Positions 18,649 through 28,274 are shown, counted from the stretch's first letter. The stretch: 64,000 bases of DNA from Curtobacterium sp. MCBA15_001 (GCF_001864835.1 NZ_MJGI01000023.1:122416-186415), one strand, 5' to 3'. Made by a program: numbers and translations. Notes: generated from the letters alone by a model not told the origin.

Positions 18649-20026
18649 AGACGGCTTCGCCTCCGCCGGACTCCTTGCTGATCTTGCGTGCCAGGAACAG
18701 GCCCTCGAGCGCGAGTTCGATCGCGCCGGCCCGTTCGCCGTCGTTCGTGGCGCCGAGTCGTTCGCAGATCTGGTCGTAGAGGTCGGACTCGCCGAGCGAG
18801 GGGAGTCCCTCGAGGAACGCCCGCGCCGACACCTGCTCACCAGTGGTCACCATCGTGCCGCCGTCGAGCGCCTCGACCAGCTGGCCGAGGTCGAGCCCGC
18901 GCAGCCGTGACCGGACGGTCTCGGCGGTCGCGGTCCGGAGCAGGTGCTCGAGGACCTCGTCGGCGCGGTCCTCTTCCCCGGACTCGAACTCGATCTTGCC
19001 GCCGAGGACGTCCACCGCGGTCTCGAGGTCGATCGGTCGGGCGACGGGTTCGGTCTCGCCCTGGCGCGCGGCGCGGTGCACGGCTGCGGCGGAGACGGTC
19101 TCGGCGCCGGCGATCGAGAAGCGGGCGCTGACGCCGCTGCGCTGGTCGACCGCGCTGGACCCGCGGAGCGCCCGGGTGAACCGGGCGAGGATCTCGACCA
19201 GGGCGTCCGGCACGTCGGCGCTCAGGTGCGCTTCCTGTCGGATGACGGCGATCTCGTCGTCGAGCTCGATCGGGTAGTGCGTGCGGATCTCGGCCCCGAA
19301 GCGGTCCTTGAGCGGCGTGATGATCCGGCCGCGGTTCGTGTAGTCCTCGGGGTTCGCGCTGGCCACGACCAGGACGTCGAGGGGCAGGCGCAGCACGTAG
19401 CCGCGGATCTGCACGTCGCGCTCTTCCATCACGTTGAGCATCGCGACCTGGATGCGTTCGGCCAGGTCGGGCAGCTCGTTGATGGCGACGATGCCGCGGT
19501 GTGCGCGGGGGATCAGCCCGAAGTGGATGGTCTCCGGGTCGCCCAGGCTGCGTCCCTCGGCGACCTTCATCGGGTCGACGTCGCCGATCAGGTCGGCCAC
19601 GCTGGTGTCGGGGGTCGCGAGCTTCTCGACGTAGCGGCCGTCGCGGTGCCACCAGTCGATCGGCATCGCGTCGCCGAGCTCCTCGGCACGACGGATGCTG
19701 GCCGTGGTGATGGATTCGTAGGGGTGCTCGCCGAGCTCGGACCCGGCGATGACCGGCGTCCACTCGTCGAGCAGGCCCTGCAGCGTGCGGAGCAGGCGGG
19801 TCTTGCCCTGGCCGCGCTCGCCGAGCAGGACGACGTCGTGTCCGGCGATCAGGGCACGTTCGAGCTGCGGGACGACGGTGGTGGCGAAGCCGTGCAGGCC
19901 GGGCCACGGGTCGGTGCCCTGGCGCAGGGCGGTGAGCAGGTTGTCGCGGATCTCGGCGCGGACCGTCTTCTGGACATGGCCAGAGGCGCGGAGCTCGCCG
20001 ACCGTTCTGATGGAGGGTCGGGTCAC
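18641..20026 (-). CDS. AAA ATPase, magnesium-chelatase/MoxR-like
   Basis: A 461-residue ATPase. Walker A is GERGQGKT at 69-76, Walker B lies around GIVAINELPDL, and sensor 1 is in VLVVASANPEDYTNRGR. The C-terminal lid is helical. I chose the GTG at 20026 (VTRPSIRTVGELRASG); a longer upstream frame would run through a palindromic element. It precedes and overlaps the VWA gene by 8 nt, so the two are translationally coupled partners. Confidence 0.9.
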   Translation of the reverse strand: MTRPSIRTVGELRASGHVQKTVRAEIRDNLLTALRQGTDPWPGLHGFATTVVPQLERALIAGHDVVLLGERGQGKTRLLRTLQGLLDEWTPVIAGSELGEHPYESITTASIRRAEELGDAMPIDWWHRDGRYVEKLATPDTSVADLIGDVDPMKVAEGRSLGDPETIHFGLIPRAHRGIVAINELPDLAERIQVAMLNVMEERDVQIRGYVLRLPLDVLVVASANPEDYTNRGRIITPLKDRFGAEIRTHYPIELDDEIAVIRQEAHLSADVPDALVEILARFTRALRGSSAVDQRSGVSARFSIAGAETVSAAAVHRAARQGETEPVARPIDLETAVDVLGGKIEFESGEEDRADEVLEHLLRTATAETVRSRLRGLDLGQLVEALDGGTMVTTGEQVSARAFLEGLPSLGESDLYDQICERLGATNDGERAGAIELALEGLFLARKISKESGGGEAVYG

Positions 20027-20090
20027 GTCTCTGACGCTACGCCTGACCGCCGACGAACCGGCCCACCTGTTCGCCCAGGGCGAGTGCCGA

Positions 20091-20134
20091 CGGACGGGAG
20101 GCTCGGTGCCAGCTGGCACCGAGCCTCCAGACCG
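20091..20134. terminator. Family A palindrome downstream of the MetE-like gene
   Basis: A perfect 32-bp palindrome (20097-20128, centre AGCT) on the arm GGAGGCTCGGTGCC, inside the wider CGGACG...CCGG arms. It lies 23 bp past the stop of the MetE-like gene and before the ATPase start. Confidence 0.7.
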
Positions 20135-20156
20135 GCAGTGGGGCGGTCTCGGACCG

Positions 20157-21356
20157 TCAGCCGAACAGCCGCTTGCTCGCGATCTCGGCGCCCTCGGTGA
20201 GCGCGCGGAGCTTCGCCCACGCGACGTCCGTCGCGACGAACTCGTAGCTGGCGAACGTCGCGAGCCCGCAGTCGGTCCCGGCCACGATGCGGGTCGGGTC
20301 GCCGACGGCCTCGGCGGCTGCGACGATGCGGTCGGCGACGAGCTGCGGGTGCTCGAGGTAGTTCGTGGTCACGTCGATCACGCCCGGGACCAGGACCGCG
20401 CCGTCGGGCAGGGGCTGGTCGCGGAAGGCCGGGAACTCGTGCGCGTGCCGCGGGTTGCCGAACGGGATGCTGAAGGCCCCGACCTCGGCGCGGTACAGGT
20501 GCGGCAGGAGCACGTCGACCGGCACGTCGTCCTGGTGCGGTCCCTGCCAGTTGCCGTAGCAGACGTGCAGGCGGGTCTGCTCCTTCGGGATGTTCCGGAG
20601 CGCGTGGTTCAGCGCGTCGACGTGCAGGTCCACCGCGTCCAGGAACGTCTCCAGCGGAGCGTCGCCGAAGTGGATCACGCGCTCCATCGCCAGGTCGGGT
20701 GCGTCGAGCTGCAGGACGTGCCCGCGTCCGACGATCTCCTCGTACTCGACCCGGAGCTGCTCGGCCAGGGCGAAGACGTACTCGCGGTGGTCGGCGTAGT
20801 GCGGGTTCGCGTCGTCGAGCAGCAGCGTGGTGGCGACGATGCCGGGTGTGGCCGCCGAGATGAACGTGCCGGCGGGGGTGCGACCCGCGGCGGTGTTCCG
20901 GGCGAGCTCGCGTTCGAAGCCGTCCAGGTCCGACCGGATGCCGGCGCGCTCCTCGTCGTACTGCAGCAGGCCCTGCGCGAGCGGGGTGTCCCAGACGCGG
21001 GCGAACTCGGCGCCCTCGTCGATCTGCTTGGCCTGGAACGCGGCGTAGTCCGGGAACTTCAGCGAGTCGAGCGTGGGCTTCCGGTGGCCGATGCCACCGA
21101 ATCCGGTCAGGCGTTCACGGATGTAGGTCGAGAAGCCGACGCGGGGGACCTCGCCGTCGTTGACGACGTCGATGCCGGCGTCGAGCTGGGCGTCGACGGT
21201 CCGCGCCAGGACCGCGGCGATCTCGGCCTCCAACGCTGCTGCGTCGTACGGCTTGCCCTGGTCTCGGGCGACGAGCAGCGCCGACAGCTCGGGCGTGCGG
21301 GGCAGCGAACCGGTGTGGGTCGTCAGGATGCGGTCTGTCGAGTTCTGGGTCGGCAC
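20157..21356 (-). CDS. MetE-like cobalamin-independent methionine synthase family protein
   Basis: A 399-residue single-barrel enzyme, half the length of full MetE. It keeps the zinc ligands expected of the catalytic domain: His264 and Cys266 (RLHVCYGNW) and Cys363 (GTDCGLATF), plus PGVID at 324-328 and HTGSLPR near the N-terminus. Such short members transfer methyl groups from various donors, not always methyltetrahydrofolate. The GTG at 21356 was chosen because the core begins just after it. No methionine riboswitch was recognised upstream. Confidence 0.85.
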   Translation of the reverse strand: MPTQNSTDRILTTHTGSLPRTPELSALLVARDQGKPYDAAALEAEIAAVLARTVDAQLDAGIDVVNDGEVPRVGFSTYIRERLTGFGGIGHRKPTLDSLKFPDYAAFQAKQIDEGAEFARVWDTPLAQGLLQYDEERAGIRSDLDGFERELARNTAAGRTPAGTFISAATPGIVATTLLLDDANPHYADHREYVFALAEQLRVEYEEIVGRGHVLQLDAPDLAMERVIHFGDAPLETFLDAVDLHVDALNHALRNIPKEQTRLHVCYGNWQGPHQDDVPVDVLLPHLYRAEVGAFSIPFGNPRHAHEFPAFRDQPLPDGAVLVPGVIDVTTNYLEHPQLVADRIVAAAEAVGDPTRIVAGTDCGLATFASYEFVATDVAWAKLRALTEGAEIASKRLFG

Positions 21357-21641
21357 GTTGCCACGGTACCGGCGCCGTTCACACGTCGTTCCACCGCGGG
21401 ACTTGTTTCTTCTCATAGCAACCGCGATGATCATTCACAGGGTCAGCCCGAGCGCGTAGTGCGTCGTCGGTGCCGCCACCGGCGACGGAGCCGGATCTGG
21501 AACTAGGGGGATCCGGCTCCGCGTCGGGAGACCACTGCCCGACGCGTGTCGTTCCGACCGCGAACCACCGCAGCGATCCGGGCGTACGTTCTCCATCTGT
21601 GTCGGACCTGAGCGCGTCCGGCGGGTGAGGAGCAGGACGGG
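21357..21641. other. Divergent intergenic region with an 11-bp hairpin
   Basis: It separates the MetE-like gene from the MFS gene. GGAGCCGGATC (21488-21498) pairs perfectly with GATCCGGCTCC (21510-21520). The hairpin may be a terminator or operator. No RNA gene is seen. Confidence 0.5.
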
Positions 21642-23105
21642 ATGACGAGCGCGAGCGGGTTGCAGGAGGGGCAGGTCAAGAGCCTGGTCCCGGCCAGGAT
21701 GGACCGACTGCCGTGGACGAAGTTCCACTGGAGCGTCATCGTCGGCCTCGGGATCTCGTGGATCCTGGACGGCCTCGAGATCCAGATCGTGTCGAACGCC
21801 GGGTTCCAGGCGGACCTCGGTCTGTCGACGCAGCAGGTCACGACCCTCGGCACGATCTACCTGTTCGGACAGGTCATCGGTGCCCTCGTCTTCGGGCGGT
21901 TGTCCGACAAGCTGGGGCGGCGCAAGCTCTTCATCCTGACGCTGGCGATCTACCTGATCGGGTCGGGCATCGCCGGCTTCGCGCAGGACTTCTGGTTCCT
22001 GGCGGTGTTCCGCTTCATCGCCGGACTCGGCATCGGCGGCGAGTACGCGGCGATCAACTCGGCCATCGACGAGCTCATCCCGGCGAAGTACCGCGGCCAC
22101 GTCGACATCGCCATCAACGGCACGTACTGGGGCGGCGCGGCACTCGGCGCCTTCGCGAACATCTACCTGCTCGACACGTCGATCTTCGCCGAGAACGTCG
22201 GCTGGCGGATCGGGTTCTTCCTCGGCCCGGTGCTCGGCATCGCGATCATCTTCCTGCGTCGGCACATCCCCGAGAGTCCGCGGTGGTTGATGACGCACGG
22301 CAAGCAGGAGGAGGCCGAGGCCACGGTCAGCCGGATCGAGGCCGAGGTCGAGCGGGAGTCGGGCAAGCCGCTGGACCCCGTCGACGAGTCCAAGGCGATG
22401 ACCGTCACGCCGATGGAGAACGTGCGGTTCCGGACGATCGTCAAGGTGCTGTTCCAGCAGTACCCGACGCGCACGCTGGTCGGAGCGACGATGATGATCA
22501 CGCAGGCGTTCCTGTACAACGCGATCTTCTTCACGTACGCGCTGGTGCTGACGAACTTCTTCGGCCTGAAGACCTCGGAGACCGCGGTCTACTTCTTCCC
22601 GTTCGCGATCGGCAACCTGCTCGGCCCGCTCCTGCTCGGCCGGTTGTTCGACACGTGGGGGCGTCGGCAGATGATCTTCTCGACGTACCTGATCTCCGGG
22701 CTCGTGCTCGCCGTGTCGGCGTTCCTGTTCCAGGCCGACGCCATCAGTGCGACCGTGCAGGTGCTGTTCTGGTGCGTCTCGTTCTTCTTCGCCTCGGCCG
22801 GGGCGTCCAGCGCGTACCTGACGGTGAGCGAGATCTTCCCGCTCGAGCTCCGGTCGCAGGCGATCTCGTACTTCTTCGCGCTGGCGCAGGTCTTCGGTGC
22901 GATCGCGCCGACGATCTACGGCGCGCTGATCGGTGACGGGACCTCGCGCGAGCCGCTGTTCTGGGGCTACCTGCTCGGCGCCGGCATCATGATCATCGGC
23001 GGCATCGTCGCGTTGATCTTCGGCGTCGACGCGGCGCGCAAGGGCCTGGAGGACGTCACCCAGCCGCTCTCGGTGATCGTCAAGAAGGAGGACGCCAAGC
23101 GCTGA
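21642..23105 (+). CDS. MFS transporter (metabolite:H+ symporter type)
   Basis: A 487-residue membrane protein with twelve predicted helices. The loop 2-3 signature is GRLSDKLGRRK, repeated in degenerate form as GRLFDTWGRRQM. The helix-6 exit motif is RRHIPESPRWLM. The start contains DGLEIQIVSNAG, as in the sugar-porter/aromatic-acid groups. GGAG lies before the ATG. It probably imports a small acid or sugar. The GntR gene downstream is a candidate regulator. Confidence 0.9.
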   Translation: MTSASGLQEGQVKSLVPARMDRLPWTKFHWSVIVGLGISWILDGLEIQIVSNAGFQADLGLSTQQVTTLGTIYLFGQVIGALVFGRLSDKLGRRKLFILTLAIYLIGSGIAGFAQDFWFLAVFRFIAGLGIGGEYAAINSAIDELIPAKYRGHVDIAINGTYWGGAALGAFANIYLLDTSIFAENVGWRIGFFLGPVLGIAIIFLRRHIPESPRWLMTHGKQEEAEATVSRIEAEVERESGKPLDPVDESKAMTVTPMENVRFRTIVKVLFQQYPTRTLVGATMMITQAFLYNAIFFTYALVLTNFFGLKTSETAVYFFPFAIGNLLGPLLLGRLFDTWGRRQMIFSTYLISGLVLAVSAFLFQADAISATVQVLFWCVSFFFASAGASSAYLTVSEIFPLELRSQAISYFFALAQVFGAIAPTIYGALIGDGTSREPLFWGYLLGAGIMIIGGIVALIFGVDAARKGLEDVTQPLSVIVKKEDAKR

Positions 23106-23333
23106 CATCCGGAATACGGAATGTTTAGCGGCTGAGCGCCGGAACTGCAACGCTCACTCCCATCGATCCCCGTCGGGGGTCACGACAGCGGGAGTGCAGT
23201 GATGCGAGACGGCGTGAAGGGCTCGGTCCTCCACAGGGCCGGGCTGCGGCCGGATGTCCACCGGTCGTCCTGCGCGGGCAGTGGGAGCGGTCGCCATGCG
23301 TGACGCTGGTGGCAGGGGTTCGACGGTGGGACG

Positions 23334-23999
23334 ATGACGGCCGAGCGGCGGTCGCGCGAACGAGACGGTCTGCCGCGCAGCCTGTTGCGCGACGCCGTCT
23401 TCCTCCGGCTGCTCGAACGGATCCTGCTCGGGGAGTACCGCCGCGGGCAGCGGCTCCGGCTCGACGCCCTGGCTGACGACATGCGCGTCTCGCGGACCCC
23501 GGTGCGCGAAGCCCTCGTCCCCCTCGAGGCACTCCGGCTCGTGTCGGTGCAGCGGTACGTGGGGGTGGTCATCGCGCACTGGTCGATCGAGCAGATGACG
23601 GAACGGATCCGGCTCGGGTGCGCCATGCTCGCCGAGCCCCCGGCCCGCGCTGGGGACTCGACCGAGCGGTTCGATCCCGTCAGTATCCGCGACTGTCTGT
23701 CCGAAGCCGGGGCCTTCGTCGAGCTCGGTGCCTGGCTCCTGCGCCGTGCGGGATCGTCGGTCAGCGCCGATCTGCTCGCGGCGCAGCGTCCCGTGCTCGA
23801 CGTCTTCTACACGGACGACGTTGCGGCCGCCAACGGCATCGACGCGGTGGTCGACCGGCGGCGTCGACTGCGGTTGCTCGACCGTGCACGAGACGCGGCC
23901 ATGGATGACGACCTGGCGACCTGTGCGCAGCTGGTGCGCGAGCTCGGGGCGTGCCTGATCGTGCTGCCCGACCGCTTCCGGACGAGGGAGTCCGCATGA
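23334..23999 (+). CDS. GntR-family transcriptional regulator
   Basis: A 221-residue protein. The winged helix is at about 20-75, with LALADDMRVSRTPVREA-like residues (LDALADDMRVSRTPVREAL) and the wing RYVGVVIAHWS. The C-terminal domain is short and helical, resembling a FadR-type effector domain, but without the usual metal-binding histidines. It lies 228 nt after the MFS gene and may control it; no operator was identified. Confidence 0.85.
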   Translation: MTAERRSRERDGLPRSLLRDAVFLRLLERILLGEYRRGQRLRLDALADDMRVSRTPVREALVPLEALRLVSVQRYVGVVIAHWSIEQMTERIRLGCAMLAEPPARAGDSTERFDPVSIRDCLSEAGAFVELGAWLLRRAGSSVSADLLAAQRPVLDVFYTDDVAAANGIDAVVDRRRRLRLLDRARDAAMDDDLATCAQLVRELGACLIVLPDRFRTRESA

Positions 24000-24024
24000 C
24001 CGCACGCTGATCCAGGGCTGCGGG

Positions 24025-24090
24025 GCCCACGGCCGGGTGCGGCTGTGCCGACGAATCAGGTGCGACCGTGCCCACGGTCGGGTGTGGCTG
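24025..24090 (+). repeat. Short direct repeat before the first LCP gene
   Basis: Two 21-nt copies (24025-24045 and 24070-24090) beginning GCCCACGG and differing at two positions, 45 bp apart. They lie in the upstream region of the LCP gene. A role in regulation is possible but unsupported. Confidence 0.45.
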
Positions 24091-24198
24091 GCCCCCGAAC
24101 AGGGCACGCCGGGCCGCGTGGTTGCCGGGCGGCGCGTTGGTCGTCGGGTATCGTCCCCCCGCGAGTGGCCGGTCGACGCCACTCGGAGGGAGCCCGCC

Positions 24199-25512
24199 GT
24201 GACCGATCCCGACGGTCCGTACCGAGACCGAGCGACGTCCGGCGCGCGCACGCGCTTCGACGACGTGCTGGATGCCCGCCGCCGGCCCGCGGTCGTCTCC
24301 GGACCGGGGTTCCGCGTCAGCGGTGCGCGTCACGGGCGTGGTCGGGGTGAGTTCGGGGTCCGCCGTCTGGCGACGGGCATCGGGCTGGTGGCGGCGGTCG
24401 CCGTGGCCAGTGCGACGTCCCTCTCCGCCTACGCCGCGTACGACGTCGGCCACGGGTTCCAGCAGCGGGCGGTCGACATCGGCGGAGGGGCCTCGACCGA
24501 CGGCGCCTTCAACGTGCTGGCCATCGGTGCCGACAACGACCCCGCGCAGGGGCAGGCCTACGGCGACCGCGGTGCGACGCTCAACGACTCGAACGTGCTG
24601 CTGCACGTCTCGGCCGACCACACCCAGGCGGTGGCGGTCAGTTTCCCCCGCGACCTGATCGTCGACCAGCCCGCGTGCGGGAAGGAATCCTCCGTCACGG
24701 ACACCCCGCTCAACCAGGCCTACGGGCGGGGCGGCATGGACTGCGTGGTGAAGACGATCGAACACGTCACCGGCATGGACGTCCCCTACGCGGCCCAGGT
24801 CAGCTTCGCGGGCGTGATCCGGATGTCGGACGCGGTCGGCGGCGTGCCCGTGTGCGTGACCGACGCCGTCGACGACCCGTTCACCGGCCTGAAACTGTCC
24901 GCGGGGGAGCACACCGTGTCCGGCGCGACGGCACTCGCCTTCCTGCGTGACCGGCACGGCGTCGGTGACGGCAGCGACCTGTCGCGGATCTCGAGCCTGC
25001 AGCAGTTCCTGTCGTCGCTCCTCCGGAAGGTCAAGAGCGAAGGCACGCTGAGCGACCCGGGCAAGCTGTACGGCCTGGCGAAGTCGGCGTCGAAGAACAT
25101 CACCCTGTCGACCTCGCTCGCGAAGCCCTCGACGATGGTGGACATGGCCGGGGCCTTCGACGGGATCGGCCTCGACCACATCACCTTCGTGCAGTACCCC
25201 GGCAGCGTCACCGACCCGGCCTTCCCCGGCAAGGTCGTCCCCGATCGTGCGACCGCGGACAAGCTGATGGATGCCGTTCGGGGTGACCGTCCGTTCAGGC
25301 TCGATGCCGGTGCGACCGGACGCGGCGCGACGGACGCGACCGGCGGCACTGCAGGCGACGGGACATCGGACGCGAGCCGCGCGGACCGGGGGAGCAGCGC
25401 CTCCCGTCCGGCCGCGGATGCCGGGTCGTCCGCGTCGTCCGCACCACAGGAGATGTCCGGGGTGACGGGGCAGACCGCCAAGCAGAAGACCTGCGCCGTC
25501 GCCGCGCGCTGA
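24199..25512 (+). CDS. LCP family cell-wall ligase (LytR-CpsA-Psr), copy 1
   Basis: A 437-residue protein. A cytoplasmic N-terminus is followed by a membrane anchor at about 58-81, and an extracellular LCP domain from about 103. The LCP marks are the Asp/Arg-rich pocket with SFPRDLIVD (148-156), LNDSNVLLHVSAD and FLRDRHGVGDGSDLSRI. LCP enzymes attach teichoic acids or arabinogalactan-type polymers to peptidoglycan. The GTG at 24199 follows GGAGGGAG. The C-terminal Ala/Ser/Gly-rich tail ends with a cysteine-containing segment. It is a close paralogue of the next gene. Confidence 0.9.
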   Translation: MTDPDGPYRDRATSGARTRFDDVLDARRRPAVVSGPGFRVSGARHGRGRGEFGVRRLATGIGLVAAVAVASATSLSAYAAYDVGHGFQQRAVDIGGGASTDGAFNVLAIGADNDPAQGQAYGDRGATLNDSNVLLHVSADHTQAVAVSFPRDLIVDQPACGKESSVTDTPLNQAYGRGGMDCVVKTIEHVTGMDVPYAAQVSFAGVIRMSDAVGGVPVCVTDAVDDPFTGLKLSAGEHTVSGATALAFLRDRHGVGDGSDLSRISSLQQFLSSLLRKVKSEGTLSDPGKLYGLAKSASKNITLSTSLAKPSTMVDMAGAFDGIGLDHITFVQYPGSVTDPAFPGKVVPDRATADKLMDAVRGDRPFRLDAGATGRGATDATGGTAGDGTSDASRADRGSSASRPAADAGSSASSAPQEMSGVTGQTAKQKTCAVAAR

Positions 25513-25673
25513 TCCACCCGTGGGCGGATCCACACCCAACCGCCAGGCGGATCTGTGGCAGCCTTGTCCGGTTGCCGACCCCGCGGCGTGGCCTCCCCGG
25601 CCCGAGCGCGGGTCCCGACGCACGGCGCGCAGGGCGCCTCGCGTCATCGTGTCCGCCGACGACAGGAGTGCCC

Positions 25674-26975
25674 GTGAACGACGTCCGTGACCGTTCCCAC
25701 CGACTCAACCGAGCCGACGGGATCGCCCGACACGGACGGCTGCCACGGCGCAGCCCCTGGGGGACCCTGGCGAAGGTGCTGTCGGGCACGCTCGCGGTCG
25801 CGTTGGTCGGGTCCGCCTCGGTCGCGGCGATCGCTGCGAAGCAGGTCACCGACGACCTGGGCGAGGGCGTGCAGATCCAGGGGCAGCCGGCGGTCCAGCC
25901 CGCGGGCGACGTGCTGAGCGCCTACCAGGGCGGCTTCAACATGCTCGTCGTCGGGACCGACAACGACCCCGCCCAGGGCACGCAGTACGGCGCGCGGGAC
26001 GCGACCCTGAACGACGTCAACATCCTGCTGCACGTCTCGGCCGACCACACGAACGCCACCGCGGTGAGCATCCCCCGCGACCTCGTCACGCCGATCCCGG
26101 CGTGCGAGAAGCCGGACGGCTCGGGGACGACGTCGGCGATGGCGGCGCGGCCGATCAACGACGCATGGGGCGAGGGCGGCCTGAACTGCGTCGTGCAGAC
26201 CGTGCAGGGGCTGACCGGGCTCGACGTGCAGTACTCGGCCGCGGTCTCGTTCAACGGGGTCATCGAGATGTCGAACGCGATCGGTGGCGTGCCGGTCTGC
26301 GTCGCGTCGCCGATCACGGACCGCTACACCGGCCTCGACCTGCCCGCCGGGACGACGACGCTGCAGGGTGAGCAGGCGCTCGAGTTCCTCCGGACGCGGC
26401 ACGGCGTGGGGGACGGGTCCGACCTGGGGCGCATCTCGAGTCAGCAGGTCTTCCTGTCTTCGCTGTTGCGCACGGTCAAGTCCAACGAGACCCTGACATC
26501 GCCGGCGACGCTCTACAAGCTCGCACGCGCGGCCGCGTCGAACATGCAGCTGTCGCAGAGCCTGAACGACGTCGGGACGATGGTGCAGATGGGGCGGGCG
26601 CTGCAGGACCTGCCGCTCGACCAGGTGAACTTCGTGCAGTACCCGGGCACGACCAGCGGGACCGGGGTGTACGCGGGCAAGGTGCAGCCGACGAAGTACC
26701 TGGCCGACGAACTCTTCGCCGCGATCGCAGCGGACAAGTCGTTCTCGCTCGGGGCCGGCAGCACGGGCATCGGGTCGGAGTCCGCGCCGGGAGCGACTGC
26801 CGCGCCCAGTGAGTCGGCGGCTGCTGCACCGGTTGCACCGTCTGCCCGCGCGGCGCCGGAGGCCCCGGAAGCTGGGGCTCCGTCGGCGTCGGCGTCGGCG
26901 GGCGCGGCCACGATCGAGGGGCTGCAGGGGCAGTCGGCTGCGCAGGAGACCTGCTCGAAGGCCTTCGGTTCGTAG
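25674..26975 (+). CDS. LCP family cell-wall ligase (LytR-CpsA-Psr), copy 2
   Basis: A 433-residue paralogue of the preceding gene with the same order: short basic cytoplasmic head, anchor at about 31-56, LCP domain with SIPRDLVTP, LNDVNILLHVSAD and FLRTRHGVGDGSDLGRI, then an Ala/Pro/Ser tail ending QETCSKAFGS. GTG 25674 follows ACAGGAG. The 161-nt gap from copy 1 suggests tandem duplication with separate or partly shared transcription. Confidence 0.9.
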   Translation: MNDVRDRSHRLNRADGIARHGRLPRRSPWGTLAKVLSGTLAVALVGSASVAAIAAKQVTDDLGEGVQIQGQPAVQPAGDVLSAYQGGFNMLVVGTDNDPAQGTQYGARDATLNDVNILLHVSADHTNATAVSIPRDLVTPIPACEKPDGSGTTSAMAARPINDAWGEGGLNCVVQTVQGLTGLDVQYSAAVSFNGVIEMSNAIGGVPVCVASPITDRYTGLDLPAGTTTLQGEQALEFLRTRHGVGDGSDLGRISSQQVFLSSLLRTVKSNETLTSPATLYKLARAAASNMQLSQSLNDVGTMVQMGRALQDLPLDQVNFVQYPGTTSGTGVYAGKVQPTKYLADELFAAIAADKSFSLGAGSTGIGSESAPGATAAPSESAAAAPVAPSARAAPEAPEAGAPSASASAGAATIEGLQGQSAAQETCSKAFGS

Positions 26976-27020
26976 GGCGCTGGTGTGGCGGGCGGCTGCC
27001 GGCGGACGCTTGGGTGGCGA

Positions 27021-27073
27021 CCGCCTGGAGGCCCGGTGCCGGTCCGCCGGAGCCGCTCCGGGCCTCCAGGCGG
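27021..27073. terminator. Family A palindrome (CCGCCTGG subtype) after LCP copy 2
   Basis: Perfect 16-bp arms CCGCCTGGAGGCCCGG (27021-27036) and its complement (27058-27073), 21-nt loop. It lies 45 bp past the LCP stop. The same arm subtype recurs at 51596. Confidence 0.7.
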
Positions 27074-27081
27074 GCGCGTCT

Positions 27082-27128
27082 GGCGCGTTCCTTCCCATGT
27101 CAGCCGCGATGGGAGGTCGGAACGCGCC
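27082..27128. repeat. Inverted repeat next to the LCP terminator
   Basis: GGCGCGTTCC (27082-27091) pairs with GGAACGCGCC (27119-27128), with an inner CCCAT/ATGGG pair. The rest of 27129-27480 holds no gene that I can support. Confidence 0.6.
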
Positions 27129-27481
27129 TCGGAGGCAGGAACTTCCGACCACGGACGCGCGATTGAACCTCCTGCGCGCGATGTGACCTGGCGGGGCAGC
27201 GGGCAGTGGGGCAGCGCCGGCGCGGGCGCTCCCGGGACGAGGAAGCGGGGACGCGGCCGGAGCCACGCCCCCGCGAGGGTCGCTCCGCGGCGGGCGCCGA
27301 TCATCGGGCGAGCCGGGCCCAGGCCAGGGAGCGACGTTGGGTGCTGTGTCGCGACAGACGGGGACGAGCCCCGGAACGTGATCGCCGCGTCTCGATGACC
27401 ATACGGGGTGGGGTACGCGTGGACAACCCCCAGATGTCCCCACTTCAGGGGACCCTCCGAGAAGCGCGACGCGACTCCGGG

Positions 27482-27510
27482 TCGAGAGAGCCCGCGTCCT
27501 CCTGTATGGT
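27482..27510 (+). promoter_or_regulatory. Candidate promoter of tRNA-Ser(GCT)
   Basis: TCGAGA (27482-27487) and TATGGT (27505-27510) are spaced by 17 bp, about 25 bp before the tRNA. Both are moderate matches to TTGACA and TATAAT. Confidence 0.45.
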
Positions 27511-27535
27511 GGAGGCTGCGTCCGCGAGGGCGCAT

Positions 27536-27624
27536 GGAGACGTCGCATAGTCCGGCCGAGTGCACCACCCTGCTAAGGTGGAGTCCCCTTTAGGGGACCG
27601 AGGGTTCAAATCCCTCCGTCTCCG
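27536..27624 (+). tRNA. tRNA-Ser (anticodon GCT)
   Basis: An 89-nt class II tRNA. Acceptor GGAGACG pairs with CGTCTCC (27617-27623), discriminator G27624. The anticodon loop CTGCTAA within CCACC/GGTGG carries GCT, reading AGC/AGU serine codons. The variable arm GTCCCCTTTAGGGGAC is a strong stem. CCA is not encoded. Confidence 0.97.
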
Positions 27625-27631
27625 CACTCCC

Positions 27632-27677
27632 AGAAGCCCTTCCGATCCCCACGAACACGTGGGCCGGAGGGGCTTCT
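27632..27677 (+). terminator. Terminator of tRNA-Ser(GCT)
   Basis: AGAAGCCCTTCCG (27632-27644) pairs with 27665-27677 with one wobble, and an inner CCCACG/CGTGGG stem closes the loop. A short T-rich end follows. Confidence 0.8.
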
Positions 27678-27694
27678 TCCGTTCGCGACGGACG

Positions 27695-27910
27695 TCAGGT
27701 CGTGCTGGTCGAGTCGAGCCAGCGGATCCAGCTCTCGAGTTGCGCCTTCGCGCTGTCGAGTGTGCTGTGCGTGCCGTTGACCTCGCCGCCGCTGGAGCGC
27801 AGCACGTAGCCGTCCTGCCAGCTGACGACGCCCACGAGGACCTGGCCCGAGGAGCCCTCCCAGTGGTGCGCGTCGACCTCGACCCAGGAGATGCCGTCGA
27901 GGAGCGTCAT
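27695..27910 (-). CDS. Small conserved-looking hypothetical protein (71 aa)
   Basis: A 71-residue protein starting MTLLDGISWVEVDAHHWEG, with GAGGTG 7 nt before the ATG. It reads like a compact beta-rich domain (QVLVGVVSWQDGYVLRSS) followed by one helix (LDSAKAQLESWIRWLD). The Trp content and clean start and stop support a real gene. No function recognised. Confidence 0.6.
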   Translation of the reverse strand: MTLLDGISWVEVDAHHWEGSSGQVLVGVVSWQDGYVLRSSGGEVNGTHSTLDSAKAQLESWIRWLDSTSTT

Positions 27911-28120
27911 CGTGCGCACCTCGGGACAGACGTGGTGCGGGTGGGGTTGGGTGGTGCTTGCATGAGGGCTTCCGGTCGGCTTCGCAACGAGGATCGTTCC
28001 AGCGGCCGGGTCTGGGTCACCTGACGGGGACAGTAGTCGCATCACCCGTGCGTCGCCCGGACGGTGGTCGTGAAGCCGGCGTGCGGGCGCGATGCGGGTC
28101 GAGCCGTGCCTGTTCCGGCG

Positions 28121-28190
28121 GCGTCGCACCCCTGTGCGGACATCGCACCCCGGGGTGACGGGGTGCGATGTCTGCGAACGGGTGCAATGC
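28121..28190. repeat. Family B nested palindrome, copy 1
   Basis: The inner arms GACATCGCACCCCG (28139-28152) and CGGGGTGCGATGTC (28159-28172) are perfect. Outer GTCGCACCCC and GGGTGC form a second, imperfect pair. The same design recurs at 56795-56864. It lies downstream of the LacI gene. Apart from it, 27911-28274 holds nothing recognised. Confidence 0.75.
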
Positions 28191-28274
28191 GGCAGGCGAC
28201 CGGCGCACGCCAGCCAGCCGACGGGTGACCGGCGCCGGGCCCGCCGCCAGCCCCGCCACCCGCCGCGACCGGCG

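Noticed and set aside
21357..21641. Possible methionine or cobalamin riboswitch before the MetE-like gene
   Set aside because: Only a simple 11-bp hairpin is seen; none of the conserved cores of SAM or B12 riboswitches was found.
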